Part shown: piece by piece, positions 1 to 6,750 of the stretch
How the letters are laid out: each line of letters starts with the position of its first letter
Numbering within the stretch: the first letter of the stretch is position 1
Source: JAZDMK01 sp043800975
Lineage (GTDB): Bacteria; Bacteroidota; Bacteroidia; Bacteroidales; JAHJDW01
Direction: 5' to 3'
Assembly (NCBI GenBank): GCA_043800975.1
Contig: JAZDMK010000345.1
Coordinates: 1-6,921, forward strand
DNA: 6,921 nt
Translations under genes and position numbers: made by a program
The notes under the pieces: model-generated
Databases searched by the model: none
Told to the model about the DNA's origin: nothing
Seen by the model: only the letters and a program-made list of their open reading frames with translations

Positions 1-556
1 CGGTTACAATTGCCAGAAACACTTCTACCAAACGTTCGGTTTGTGGAGGGCATCCGGGCAGATAATAATCCACGCTCACTACTTGGTCAAGCGTTAAAAC
101 GTCATTATAAAATTTTGGGAGAGTAAGTTTACCCTCTGGCATATCAATTTCAGTGAGAGGCACTACCTTATCCGGATTTACTGTGGATTCACTATCGAAA
201 TAGGACCTGCGAAAAATTTCTTCTTTTGAAGATAGATTGGCCAGCCCGGGAATACCGCCCATATGTGAGCAAGATCCGTAAGCAACCAATACTTTTGATT
301 TCTTTCTCAGTACGTGAGCCATGTGTTCGTTTTCACTATTCCGAACAGCACCATTAAAAAGTGTAAGATCTATACTGCCATCTGGCATCGCATCCACATC
401 GCTGTATTTAGTATCGAGTGCAATTGGCCAGAATACAAGATCAGCATGTTCAACTACTGTAAACAATGCTTCGTGCACATCCAGCACCGAAACACAACAT
501 CCACCACATGCTGCGCCCCAGTAAACTGCCATTTTCAATTTGGGTTTGTTTTCCAT
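1..556 (-). CDS. mvhG: [NiFe]-hydrogenase small subunit, MvhG type (F420-non-reducing / Hdr-linked group), 3' end beyond window
   Basis: This is the first 185 residues of a hydrogenase small subunit, open to the window edge with no stop. I translated it by hand from the ATG at 556-554. The four cysteines expected for the proximal [4Fe-4S] cluster are present: C17 and C20 in GAACGGCC, C96 in YGSC, and C169 in LPGCPP. The stretch around residues 58-105 (PDGSIDLTLFNGAVRNSE, then AYGSCSHMGGIPGLAN) is typical of the small subunits that accompany MvhD and HdrA. No twin-arginine signal is present, which fits a cytoplasmic enzyme. In this family the protein passes electrons from the Ni-Fe large subunit to MvhD. 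The start lies 9 bases after the mvhD stop, without a clear Shine-Dalgarno. The C-terminal part, where further clusters would lie, and the expected large-subunit gene (mvhA) are outside the window. Family call is firm; the physiological direction is unknown. Confidence 0.9.
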   Translation of the reverse strand, partial: MENKPKLKMAVYWGAACGGCCVSVLDVHEALFTVVEHADLVFWPIALDTKYSDVDAMPDGSIDLTLFNGAVRNSENEHMAHVLRKKSKVLVAYGSCSHMGGIPGLANLSSKEEIFRRSYFDSESTVNPDKVVPLTEIDMPEGKLTLPKFYNDVLTLDQVVSVDYYLPGCPPQTERLVEVFLAIVT

Positions 557-565
557 AAAATCAGT

Positions 566-991
566 TTATGAGATTGTTTCCATTTCTGCTTTAATTTTTG
601 AAGGACCAAGTTTTGTTACTTGCTCCGTCATTTCATTTACTACCTGTGCAAAGATTTTTCCTTCACTGGCACTTACCCATTCGAGACGAAGCCTATCCTC
701 TTCGATACCCAGTTGCTTAATATATTTTTGCAACAGCTGATACCTGCGAAGGCATTTATAGTTTCCTTCGTGATAGTGACAATCACCGGGATGACATCCG
801 CAAATAAGAACCCCATCGGCCCCCTCGCGAAAAGCTTTCATTACAAAAGTAGGATCCACTCGTCCGGAGCACATGACACGTACTACGCGAATGTTGGAAG
901 AATATTTAATTCGTGAAGTACCCGCCAGGTCTGCGCCTGTGTATGAGCACCAGTTACATAAGAATGCGACAATGGTTGGTTGAAAACTCAT
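566..991 (-). CDS. mvhD: Hydrogenase/heterodisulfide-reductase-linked iron-sulfur subunit, MvhD family
   Basis: A complete 141-residue protein with the usual length of stand-alone MvhD. It is the small [2Fe-2S] protein that connects a hydrogenase (or formate dehydrogenase) to HdrA in methanogens, and that is found fused to HdrA in QmoB. Visible cysteines are C12 and C15 (FLCNWC near the N-terminus), C41 (MCSGRVDP), C64, C66 and C71 (ICGCHPGDCHY) and C80 (NYKC), the normal family pattern. The start ATG overlaps the stop of the preceding hdrA gene in an ATGA, and a strong AGGAGG lies 7 bases upstream, so the start is well fixed and translation is probably coupled. Its position between an HdrA gene and a hydrogenase small subunit gene matches its expected role as the electron bridge between them. 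Cytoplasmic; no membrane segments. Confidence 0.93.
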   Translation of the reverse strand: MSFQPTIVAFLCNWCSYTGADLAGTSRIKYSSNIRVVRVMCSGRVDPTFVMKAFREGADGVLICGCHPGDCHYHEGNYKCLRRYQLLQKYIKQLGIEEDRLRLEWVSASEGKIFAQVVNEMTEQVTKLGPSKIKAEMETIS

Positions 992-2724
992 GATTTAACC
1001 TCCTCTTTTTGAAATGATAATTCCATACTCATTAATCCTTCAATTTGTGACAAAATCTGAAGATCGGTAAAGTGTCGGCTCTTTATAGCACCGGTTGGGC
1101 ATGCAGATCCACAGGTTCCGCATCCTTTACAAAGAACTTCATTTACTGAAGAAACTTTCAACTCTGCGTTATAGCTGATTGCTGTATAGGGACAAACCAT
1201 CACACAAGTCTGACATCCACAGCATACATCTTCATTGACACAGGCTGTGGTCACTTCTACTTCAACAGTACCTTTACAAATAGTTCCGAGTACACGTGCA
1301 GCAGCGGCTCTGGCCTGTATGACTGAATCAGTAATATCTTTCGGACTCTGGCAACTACCCACAATATATACTCCGTTGGTAGTTGTTGCTACTGGATCAA
1401 GCTTGGGATGCCTTTCAATATAAAATGAATTCCCACACATGCTGATTCCAACTGCATGCGCAATATCCTTCGCATTTTCACGTGCTTCCTGCCCTACCAT
1501 TAAAACAATCATGTCTGCAGGGACCTCCACTTTTTCGCCAGAAAGTTTTTCATTTACTTCTATAAGCATGTCGCAGGAGTCTTTTGTATCTGCTTTTTTA
1601 ACAAGCGGAAGATTTTTTTTCTGATCAAACATCAGGAACATAATATTCCGTTTCGAAGTACTGGTATACAATTCTTCATTCCCGTTACCCATCGCACGCA
1701 TGTCAGCATATAGTTCAAACACGTTTGATTCCGGTAACGCTGAGCGAACCTGATTAGCATATTTCAATGCTGTCATGCAACAGGTACGCGAGCAATATTC
1801 GTGGTATTTCTCGTTACGACTTCCTACACAATGAATGATTGCAACATTTTCTGGTTCTTTACCATCCTTTTTAACAATTCTTCCGCTGGCAAGCATTTTT
1901 TCAAATTCCACCGATGTCACAACATTGGGGAATTTACCATAACCATATTCAATAATCCCGGAAGGATCGAATGGTTTCAAACCTGTAGCTATGATGATAT
2001 TACCGAATAGCAGTTTGGTTTTATTAATTGTGGTTTCGAAATTTCCGATATACCCAAATATTTCTGATATTTCAGTATCAAGAAATAATTCAATCCGGGG
2101 ATTCATTTTAACACGCGCCACCTGAGCTTTTAGAAACTGTTGTGCACTTGAAAAATGAGGGAATGTAAGGTCAACATCAACAAGGTTTCCACCTAGCTTT
2201 GAAGTACGCTCAATCAGATACACCTTTTTGCCAGCACCCGCTATTTCAAGCGCAGCACTCATTCCGGCAACGCCGCCACCAATGACAAGTGTTGCCGGGT
2301 TAACAGCAACGGTACGTTCCTGCAGCTCCTCATTAAAACCAACTCTCTTAATCGAAGCTGCAACCAATGCCAATGCTTTGCGGGTGGCTTCTCCTCTGTC
2401 AGTATGCACCCATGAATCCTGTTCGCGGATATTTGTCATTTCAAAAAGGTAGGGGTTCAGCCCGGCTTTCTCTAATGCTTTGCGAAAAGTTAATTCATGA
2501 ATTCGAGGTGAACATGCTGATACAACAATTCTGTTCAGGTTATGCTCTTTGATATCTTTTATGATCAGATCCTGTCCGGGATCAGAACACATATACTTAT
2601 AGTTTCTTGAAATAACTACATTAGGTAGCTTTTCCACTTCTGCTGCAACGTGTTCAACATCGACCATCTTGGCAATGTTGGTACCACACCAGCAAACGTA
2701 TACGCCTATTCTTGGAGTTTCCAT
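988..2724 (-). CDS. hdrA: HdrA-like FAD/iron-sulfur protein (second HdrA paralogue, C-terminal ferredoxin type)
   Basis: A complete 578-residue HdrA-family flavoprotein. The N-terminal domain has the classic cluster cysteines C11 and C13 (VCWCGTNI), C46 (MCSDPGQ) and C71 (ACSPRIHE). The FAD-binding GGGVAG starts at about residue 149. The HdrA core cluster next to the flavin is represented by C299 (IHCVGSR) and C311, C315, C316 (CSRTCC). A two-cluster ferredoxin ends the protein: C501, C504, C507, C511 and C532, C535, C538, C542. It lacks the inserted ferredoxin domain and the CAACILTPKM motif of canonical HdrA; the corresponding region reads TFPHFSSAQQF. With the separate MvhD encoded directly after it, it resembles a split QmoB (HdrA plus MvhD). 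In the family the FAD exchanges electrons with MvhD and can bifurcate them to ferredoxin; that activity here is inference. The start at 2724 has no Shine-Dalgarno, only an A-rich leader, 16 bases after the preceding stop. Confidence 0.92.
   Translation of the reverse strand: METPRIGVYVCWCGTNIAKMVDVEHVAAEVEKLPNVVISRNYKYMCSDPGQDLIIKDIKEHNLNRIVVSACSPRIHELTFRKALEKAGLNPYLFEMTNIREQDSWVHTDRGEATRKALALVAASIKRVGFNEELQERTVAVNPATLVIGGGVAGMSAALEIAGAGKKVYLIERTSKLGGNLVDVDLTFPHFSSAQQFLKAQVARVKMNPRIELFLDTEISEIFGYIGNFETTINKTKLLFGNIIIATGLKPFDPSGIIEYGYGKFPNVVTSVEFEKMLASGRIVKKDGKEPENVAIIHCVGSRNEKYHEYCSRTCCMTALKYANQVRSALPESNVFELYADMRAMGNGNEELYTSTSKRNIMFLMFDQKKNLPLVKKADTKDSCDMLIEVNEKLSGEKVEVPADMIVLMVGQEARENAKDIAHAVGISMCGNSFYIERHPKLDPVATTTNGVYIVGSCQSPKDITDSVIQARAAAARVLGTICKGTVEVEVTTACVNEDVCCGCQTCVMVCPYTAISYNAELKVSSVNEVLCKGCGTCGSACPTGAIKSRHFTDLQILSQIEGLMSMELSFQKEEVKS
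999..1004 (-). promoter_or_regulatory. Strong ribosome binding site of mvhD
   Basis: AGGAGG on the minus strand, 7 bases before the mvhD ATG, lying inside the last codons of the upstream hdrA. Together with the ATGA overlap it fixes the mvhD start and indicates translational coupling. Confidence 0.85.
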
Positions 2725-2740
2725 AGTATTCGTTTTTCTA

Positions 2741-3895
2741 TTAATTCAATACTAATTTTTCTTTAACGGCATTCCTTGATACTGCAGCCTTTTTGACGCG
2801 GGCAAAATATGCAGCAAACGGACGATATGCAAGATGTGACCATTTTGAGAAAGGCACTTCAATTACCAGCATTGGCACAAGGATGGCCATGTGAAAAATG
2901 TACATCCAATAAGTTGCTTCAGCCATTCCGTATATCCGGAAAAAATGGAGTGCAATTCCAGTTAGGGTAGTCAATAAAAGCATGATGATGAAAAGCCAGT
3001 CAGAAATATGAGAGAACTGGAAGGTCGACTTTGCAGCCTTTTTAATTCTGCCCCAGAAAAAATAAATTAATCCGACGGTCAGACCAAAAGTTGCATAATA
3101 GCCCAACAATCGCTGTGGTTCGTACCATTCATAAATTATGTCGGTTTGAAACCAGGGCAGAAATGCAACAATCATGGTAAACATGATAACATAACCTGAC
3201 ATCAGCAGCCAGTGGCCTGCCCAGTATTTTTTATTATCACATTTATTGAATTTTTTCTGAGTAGCAAAATGAACAACCAGATTCCAAACTTCGGTAAAAT
3301 AGAGGACAAAGGGCACCCGGGTTTCTTTCTGTTTAAGGATTGTGAAATACCACATCCTAAATAAATTTGTAACCAGCAAAAATGCAATACAAGCAGCCAT
3401 AACCAGATCACCAAGATGTACCCATTTAATGGGGAACATATCATTAATACGAACACCACCATCGGGGTTCAACTCAGTGACAATCCCGTTCGGGTTAAAA
3501 ACTGAGAACAGCAACCCCACAATGGTTCCGATTACAAGCACTGCAATCAGTTCCCACCAATGTGAAGTATAGAATTTCTTTGCCAGACCTGTCCAGTCAT
3601 AACGTGAAGTCAGCCAGCGACGGAGCACCATCATTGTTTCTCCCGGGTTAGCATCGCGCGGGCATTGCTTTGAACAATCGCCGCAATAGTAGCATAACCA
3701 GGGTTCAACACCAGCCTGCAGTTTGTCGCGCATTCCCATTTGAAGCGCACGATAGCCGCTTCTCGGGAACAACGAGCCCTCTTCTGTCAGTGGGCAATTC
3801 GCGGTACATTGTCCGCAATGGAAACATTCATTCCACGAACCTTTTCCAAATTTTTCAACTTCTTTTATTAAAGTTGGATCAACACGGTGACTCAT
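2741..3895 (-). CDS. QmoC-like membrane subunit: HdrC-type iron-sulfur domain fused to a haem-b type membrane domain
   Basis: A complete 384-residue protein that joins an HdrC-like head to an HdrE-like membrane anchor, the architecture of QmoC. The head has two [4Fe-4S] motifs: C24, C27, C30, C34-P and C68, C71, C74, C78-P. About six hydrophobic helices follow, near residues 112-133, 158-182, 226-248, 262-283, 298-319 and 327-348. Histidines in or beside helices (H160, H228, H317, H335, plus H209 and H354) are candidates for b-haem ligands; which pair up cannot be told from sequence alone. In Qmo and related complexes this subunit exchanges electrons between soluble HdrA-type flavoproteins and menaquinone. 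The ATG overlaps the stop of the upstream hdrA in an ATGA and has GGAGGA six bases before it, so the start is secure. No HdrB-type CCG domain is present in it or in its neighbours. Alternative family: the related DsrM/HdrE-like redox membrane proteins, but the HdrC head favours QmoC. Confidence 0.9.
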   Translation of the reverse strand: MSHRVDPTLIKEVEKFGKGSWNECFHCGQCTANCPLTEEGSLFPRSGYRALQMGMRDKLQAGVEPWLCYYCGDCSKQCPRDANPGETMMVLRRWLTSRYDWTGLAKKFYTSHWWELIAVLVIGTIVGLLFSVFNPNGIVTELNPDGGVRINDMFPIKWVHLGDLVMAACIAFLLVTNLFRMWYFTILKQKETRVPFVLYFTEVWNLVVHFATQKKFNKCDNKKYWAGHWLLMSGYVIMFTMIVAFLPWFQTDIIYEWYEPQRLLGYYATFGLTVGLIYFFWGRIKKAAKSTFQFSHISDWLFIIMLLLTTLTGIALHFFRIYGMAEATYWMYIFHMAILVPMLVIEVPFSKWSHLAYRPFAAYFARVKKAAVSRNAVKEKLVLN

Positions 3896-5781
3896 GCTAT
3901 TTCCTCCATTGAAAATTGTTTAACCATAGTTTCTATTTCTGATAATGGGACCCCATTTTGGTTGCCCGCAACTTTGCCTCTGATAACACACTGAATAACG
4001 CGTGAGGCAGCAGCAGAGGCCTGTGCAACGGTGTCTGGAATATCTTTTGGTCCCTGACATACGCCTGCAACATAAATTCCTCCGTTAGATGTGCCAACAG
4101 GATCACTCAATTGATTCGCTTCGCGGAACCATCCTTTTTCTGTATCCAAACCTATCATTCTGGCAATTTCACCTGCATCTTCACGCGGCTCTAAACCAAC
4201 AGCAAGGATAACCATATCCATTTCCTGTTCGAGGAGCTTTCCTCCTTCCATATCTTCACCACGTAATTTCAGTTTCTTTCCGCTTTCTTCAATTTTAGCA
4301 GTTTTTCCACGAATCATATGAATACCTTCTTCACGGATGCGTTCGTAAAACTCTTCATACCCCTTACCAAAAGCACGCATATCAATATAGTATTCGTATA
4401 CTTCGGCATCAGGAAGTTTTTCTTTAACTAAGTGTGCGAGTTTTAGAGAATACATGCAGCATACTTTTGAGCAGTGTGAATTATGATTTTCATCACGACT
4501 TCCAACGCAATGAATTACGCCCACTTTACGTGGTGAATCACCGGTTTGCGTAAAAATCCAGTTTTGTTTTTTATCCTGAACTCTGAAATTGATTTCGCCA
4601 CCGGTCGGTCCCGAAGCGTTAATCAGTCGTTCAAATTCAAGCGAAGTGAGAACATTTGGATATTTTCCATAACCATACTGTTCTACCCGGGTGGCATCAA
4701 ATGTTTTAAAACCGGTTGCAACAATAATATTTCCAACAGTTATAATTTCTTCGGTGTCCTTCTCATTGTAATCTATACAATCAGCAACAGGACATACTTT
4801 TGCACAGACGCCACATTTGTTGGCTGTAATTTTTGTACAGTTGGCAACATCAATCAAATATTTATTGGGTACGGCCTGCGGAAAAGGAATGTAAATAGCT
4901 TTACGCATTGTTGTACCTGAATCAAATTCACTGAAAACATTAACAGGGCATTTCTCTGTGCAGGTTCCGCAGCCGATACATGTAGACAAATTTACCATAC
5001 GGGCTTTTTTAAGAATCTTTACAGTATAATTTCCAGGAACACCTGTAACTTCTTTAACTTCACAATAGGTGCGCAATTTTATATGGGGATGTTGTCCCAC
5101 TTCAACCATTTTGGGAGTAAGAATACATGCCGCACAGTCAAGAGTTGGGAATGTTTTATCAAACATTGCCATGTGGCCCCCGATCGTTCCTGAACGCTCG
5201 ACCAGATAAACGTCCAGTCCGGCCTCAGCAATTTCAAGTGACGCCTGACTTCCTGCAATGCCACCACCAATAACAAGTGTAGTCGGATTCACTGGCAGTT
5301 CTGCAGGGACCGAAATCATTTCAAATGGAAGCTGATAAAAGGCTGCGAGTAAAACAGCTTTTGCTTTGTCAGATGAAATACCTTGTAAGTCTGATGCACC
5401 ATGTTCATGGAAATCAGCAAGCCAAACCTGTTCTGCCGACTCACCTGCAAGCATCATAGCACGGGCAACGTAACTTTTAATAATTCCCGGTAATTCCCCG
5501 GCAATTACAATCCGTGAAATTTTCTTTGCAGAAATCTTCTTTGCCAGTTTTTCTGCATTGTCCCACGGCAATTCACAGGGGTCCCATACTTCAGCCACAT
5601 TCGAATACAACCGGATATAGGCGGCCAGTTCTGCATCATCCCACGGTTGAACACTGCTATTCCATACTGCATCATGACCCGAATGAGTCTGAATGTATGC
5701 AGACAGTTCAGCACAATCCGCTTTATTCCTATAATTTCTAGGATTAAAGAAAATCACTGCTGTTAGTTTTTTCTCAGCCAT
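3892..5781 (-). CDS. hdrA: HdrA-like FAD/iron-sulfur protein (first HdrA paralogue, inserted-ferredoxin type, degenerate N-terminal domain)
   Basis: A complete 629-residue HdrA-family flavoprotein and the first gene of the redox operon. FAD-binding GGGIAG starts near residue 172. TLDCAACILTPKM (C216, C219) is strongly HdrA-like. An inserted ferredoxin domain follows, with C268, C271, C274, C278-P and C315, C323, C326, C330-P, C335. The flavin-proximal core cluster is present as C425 (IHCVGSR) and C437, C441, C442 (CSKVCC). Unlike canonical HdrA it has no C-terminal ferredoxin; the protein ends soon after the second flavin-side motif (GGIYVAGVCQGPKDI). Residues 1-160 align in layout with the HdrA N-terminal domain, but the CxCG and CSPRIHE cysteines are absent (RIVIAGELPGII replaces the latter) and residues 22-83 contain a 26-residue repeat. 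Cytoplasmic, expected to dock on the QmoC-like protein encoded next. Weak Shine-Dalgarno (AAAGG) before the ATG. Its precise partner and whether it bifurcates are unknown. Confidence 0.92.
   Translation of the reverse strand: MAEKKLTAVIFFNPRNYRNKADCAELSAYIQTHSGHDAVWNSSVQPWDDAELAAYIRLYSNVAEVWDPCELPWDNAEKLAKKISAKKISRIVIAGELPGIIKSYVARAMMLAGESAEQVWLADFHEHGASDLQGISSDKAKAVLLAAFYQLPFEMISVPAELPVNPTTLVIGGGIAGSQASLEIAEAGLDVYLVERSGTIGGHMAMFDKTFPTLDCAACILTPKMVEVGQHPHIKLRTYCEVKEVTGVPGNYTVKILKKARMVNLSTCIGCGTCTEKCPVNVFSEFDSGTTMRKAIYIPFPQAVPNKYLIDVANCTKITANKCGVCAKVCPVADCIDYNEKDTEEIITVGNIIVATGFKTFDATRVEQYGYGKYPNVLTSLEFERLINASGPTGGEINFRVQDKKQNWIFTQTGDSPRKVGVIHCVGSRDENHNSHCSKVCCMYSLKLAHLVKEKLPDAEVYEYYIDMRAFGKGYEEFYERIREEGIHMIRGKTAKIEESGKKLKLRGEDMEGGKLLEQEMDMVILAVGLEPREDAGEIARMIGLDTEKGWFREANQLSDPVGTSNGGIYVAGVCQGPKDIPDTVAQASAAASRVIQCVIRGKVAGNQNGVPLSEIETMVKQFSMEEIA
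3902..3907 (-). promoter_or_regulatory. Strong ribosome binding site of the QmoC-like gene
   Basis: GGAGGA on the minus strand, six bases before the ATG at 3895 and inside the codons for Met-Glu-Glu near the end of the first hdrA. The stop and start share ATGA. This decides the start of the QmoC-like gene. Confidence 0.85.
5563..5718 (-). repeat. Tandem 78-bp (26-residue) repeat inside the first hdrA
   Basis: Two copies, residues 22-47 and 48-73, share the pattern D-x-AEL-x-AYI ... VW ... PW; a third, partial unit (DNAEKLAKKI) begins at residue 74. Spacing is exactly 26 residues for the AEL, VW and PW positions. At the DNA level I count roughly 60% identity between the two 78-base copies, so the duplication is old but still visible. 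Each unit resembles the segment of the HdrA N-terminal domain that ends in CSDPGQ, with CELPWD in the corresponding place of copy two. Confidence 0.75.
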
Positions 5782-5805
5782 AATTTTACCTTTTTGTTAA
5801 AGAAT

Positions 5806-5829
5806 TGCACATTAATTTAAATTAGTGCA
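5806..5829. promoter_or_regulatory. Palindrome just upstream of the first hdrA (possible operator or leader hairpin)
   Basis: TGCAC (5806-5810) and GTGCA (5825-5829) flank a perfect 12-base palindrome TAATTTAAATTA (5813-5824); only the AT at 5811-5812 breaks the symmetry. It ends 24 bases before the hdrA ATG, ahead of its weak ribosome binding site. Could be a regulator site or an RNA hairpin in the leader; no direct evidence for either. Confidence 0.45.
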
Positions 5830-5914
5830 CACTTCTACCCCATCAGGTTGCAGAAACATGCAGTTGCAATACTACTGTATCGTGAGTTATTTTATTATGA
5901 CATTCGATATGCTT

Positions 5915-5939
5915 AAAACATGATTTTTATACATGTTTT
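5915..5939. promoter_or_regulatory. Inverted repeat downstream of the crp/fnr gene
   Basis: Perfect 8-base arms AAAACATG (5915-5922) and CATGTTTT (5932-5939) around a 9-base AT-only loop. It begins about 33 bases after the crp/fnr stop. It could be an operator or a weak terminator; the stem is AT-rich and no T-run follows it, so a terminator is the less likely reading. Confidence 0.4.
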
Positions 5940-5972
5940 GCAATGAATGAAGGTGGGTATAAAACAGGATTT

Positions 5973-6680
5973 TTAAACGTTGCCAATCTTCATCAATCCT
6001 TTGATATCGGTGATGAAAATTTTTCTTCCCTTGATTGAAATCATGTGATCTTTTTTAAATTCGGAAAGAAGTCGAATAACAGTTTCTGTTGATGTGCCGA
6101 CTATATTGGCAAGATCCTCGCGTGATAAAGAAAGAGGATGAAGTGATATTTCGTTATATGCAAAAGGTTTGTCACCGTGAAAAGTTTTAAATAACCACAC
6201 AAGAGACTCGGCAACACGTTCGCGAACCGTTTTCTGAGCCATCGATGTAATGCGGTTGTCAGCGTCTTCCAGTTGCTGACTAAGTGAAGTCATAATCTGA
6301 ACTGACATTTGTGGATACTTTAATAAAACCTGCATAAAATTGGATCGTGTTATGGAACACACTATGGCATCTTCAATAACAGTAGCAGTAGTATTGTAAT
6401 TGCGATCCGCTAAAAGTGCACGCAGCCCAAACAATTCACCGGGTACAGCAAAACGAATGATTTGTTCTTTACCATAAGCACCGTATTTGAAAATCTTAAT
6501 TACACCCTGGTTCAGACAATAGATACTGCCGGGACGCGTGCCATTACAAAAAATTGTTTTTCCTTTTTTATATACCGTTACATTTTTTTTATCATTCAAA
6601 ATATCCAGATCATCCTTCTCGACTTTATTAAAAATCGATCGGATCAAAACATTGCAGCTTTCGCATTCCATCTGGCTCAT
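5973..6680 (-). CDS. Crp/Fnr-family transcriptional regulator with FNR-like cysteines
   Basis: A complete 235-residue regulator of normal family length. Residues about 25-130 form the cyclic-nucleotide-binding-like beta-roll (for example PGELFGLRALL at 80-90), a long dimerisation helix follows around 113-145, and a winged helix-turn-helix lies near 184-225 (LSREDLANIVGTSTETVIRLL). In the recognition helix, E199 and R203 sit where E. coli FNR has E209 and R213, the residues that read TGA half-sites. Cysteines are C6 and C9 (ECESC), C45, C55 and C108 (IVCSI). C6, C9 and C108 align with FNR C20, C23 and C122, while the FNR C29 position is Ser15. It precedes the redox operon on the same strand, 191 bases upstream, so it may control it or be co-transcribed with it. 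Start ATG at 6680 has a weak AGAG ahead of it. Family is firm; ligand or cluster is unknown. Confidence 0.93.
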   Translation of the reverse strand: MSQMECESCNVLIRSIFNKVEKDDLDILNDKKNVTVYKKGKTIFCNGTRPGSIYCLNQGVIKIFKYGAYGKEQIIRFAVPGELFGLRALLADRNYNTTATVIEDAIVCSITRSNFMQVLLKYPQMSVQIMTSLSQQLEDADNRITSMAQKTVRERVAESLVWLFKTFHGDKPFAYNEISLHPLSLSREDLANIVGTSTETVIRLLSEFKKDHMISIKGRKIFITDIKGLMKIGNV

Positions 6681-6750
6681 TATCTCTGTACGGCGTTAAA
6701 TGATGCTTATACGTAATGTAAATGTATGACTTTTCATCATAAAATTCCTA

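Larger units (their letters stand above)
5782..5972 (-). other. Intergenic region between the crp/fnr gene and the redox operon
   Basis: 191 bases without a gene. It should hold the operon promoter if the operon is separately transcribed. I see no exact TAnnTTTG or good sigma-70 pair, and no TGAT-N4-ATCA box. It does contain two inverted repeats (listed separately) and a directly repeated GTTGCA at 5847-5852 and 5863-5868. No T-run terminator follows the crp/fnr stop, so read-through into the operon is possible. Confidence 0.6.

Noticed and set aside
314..916. Several plus-strand open frames of 66-98 codons
   Set aside because: All lie antisense to mvhG and mvhD, whose minus-strand products have clear family motifs.
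3202..3462. 86-codon minus-strand frame within the QmoC-like gene
   Set aside because: It is a frame-shifted reading of a membrane-coding region; the main frame is intact across it with continuous helices, so there is no sign of a frameshift.
4546..4920. 124-codon open frame on the plus strand
   Set aside because: It lies wholly antisense to the ferredoxin-insert region of the first hdrA, has no recognisable motif, and is explained as a shadow of the cysteine-rich coding strand.
5079..5276. 65-codon minus-strand frame inside the first hdrA
   Set aside because: Alternative frame inside the FAD/CAACILTPKM coding stretch, no own start signals or motifs.
988..5781. A standard sulfate-reducer qmoABC operon
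   Set aside because: Gene order differs, MvhD is separate rather than fused, and a hydrogenase small subunit follows; no sulfur-metabolism gene is visible.
5915..5939. Rho-independent terminator after the crp/fnr gene
   Set aside because: The stem is AT-rich and no T-run follows on the minus strand; kept only as an inverted repeat.
6727..6739. Second FNR-like site TGA...TCA before the crp/fnr gene
   Set aside because: The half-sites are seven bases apart instead of six and the arms are not otherwise symmetrical.
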